From Balneolales bacterium (GTDB lineage: Bacteria > Bacteroidota > Rhodothermia > Balneolales > Natronogracilivirgulaceae), in NCBI GenBank assembly GCA_007131535.1, contig SLQI01000494.1, positions 1 through 13,133 of the forward strand: a DNA stretch of 13,133 bases. The letters run 5' to 3'. Made by a program: the position numbers and the translations under genes. A model generated the notes under the pieces. That model searched no databases and was not told the origin of the DNA. It worked only from the letters and a program-made list of their open reading frames with translations. Positions 13,104 to 13,133 of this stretch are shown here, one piece after another; position 1 is the stretch's first letter; the number at the start of each line of letters is the position of its first letter.

Positions 13104-13133
13104 AGTACCATCCATTCGTTACGTGAAGAAATG

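Noticed and set aside
1..13133. Defence, phage, secretion or biosynthetic gene cluster
   Set aside because: Every confident gene is a housekeeping or envelope gene in ordinary arrangement; no integrase, toxin-antitoxin pair, nuclease or modular synthase was seen.

Overview
The window reads as chromosomal DNA of a Bacteroidota/Balneolota-type bacterium (a marine or mildly halophilic Balneolales-like lineage is my best guess). This is inference from several signs: a periplasmic S9 peptidase of the type common in these phyla, acidic proteins with Asp/Glu-rich linkers, few recognisable Shine-Dalgarno sequences, and intergenic repeats that resemble types I recall from such genomes. No rRNA, tRNA, CRISPR array, transposase or phage gene is visible.

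Layout. Bases 1-723 carry no convincing gene. They hold a terminator-like three-way-junction structure (9-93) and REP-like palindromes (about 180-260). Two tandem, mutually homologous small lipoprotein genes follow (724-1149 and 1361-1828, +). They converge on a YheT-type alpha/beta hydrolase (1855-2844, -). A two-gene cassette of small membrane proteins (3004-3374, +) then faces a leftward block: cysS (cysteinyl-tRNA synthetase), lgt (prolipoprotein diacylglyceryl transferase) and a phosphohexomutase. cysS and lgt are only 26 bases apart and are probably co-transcribed; the mutase lies 147 bases further on and may share the transcript.

A 454-base divergent intergenic region separates cysS from a 946-residue secreted S9 peptidase (8098-10938, +), followed by a long GC-rich hairpin and a MOSC-domain gene (11044-11520, +). 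Bases 11521-12177 form a repeat-rich island: a long inverted repeat, a tandem GCGGAT-type repeat, a strong orphan terminator and GC-rich hairpins. Beyond it lies mog (molybdopterin adenylyltransferase, -), so two molybdenum-cofactor-related genes face each other across the island. The window ends with a low-confidence unrecognised ORF (12774-13103, +).

Functionally this is mostly housekeeping: translation (cysS), envelope biogenesis (lgt, with two lipoproteins that would be its substrates), sugar-phosphate metabolism, peptide degradation and molybdenum cofactor handling. I found no convincing undescribed multi-gene system. The items most worth a second look are the tandem lipoprotein paralogs, the structured element at the left edge, the unusual N-terminus of Lgt, the small membrane-protein pair and the repeat island at 11.5-12.1 kb.
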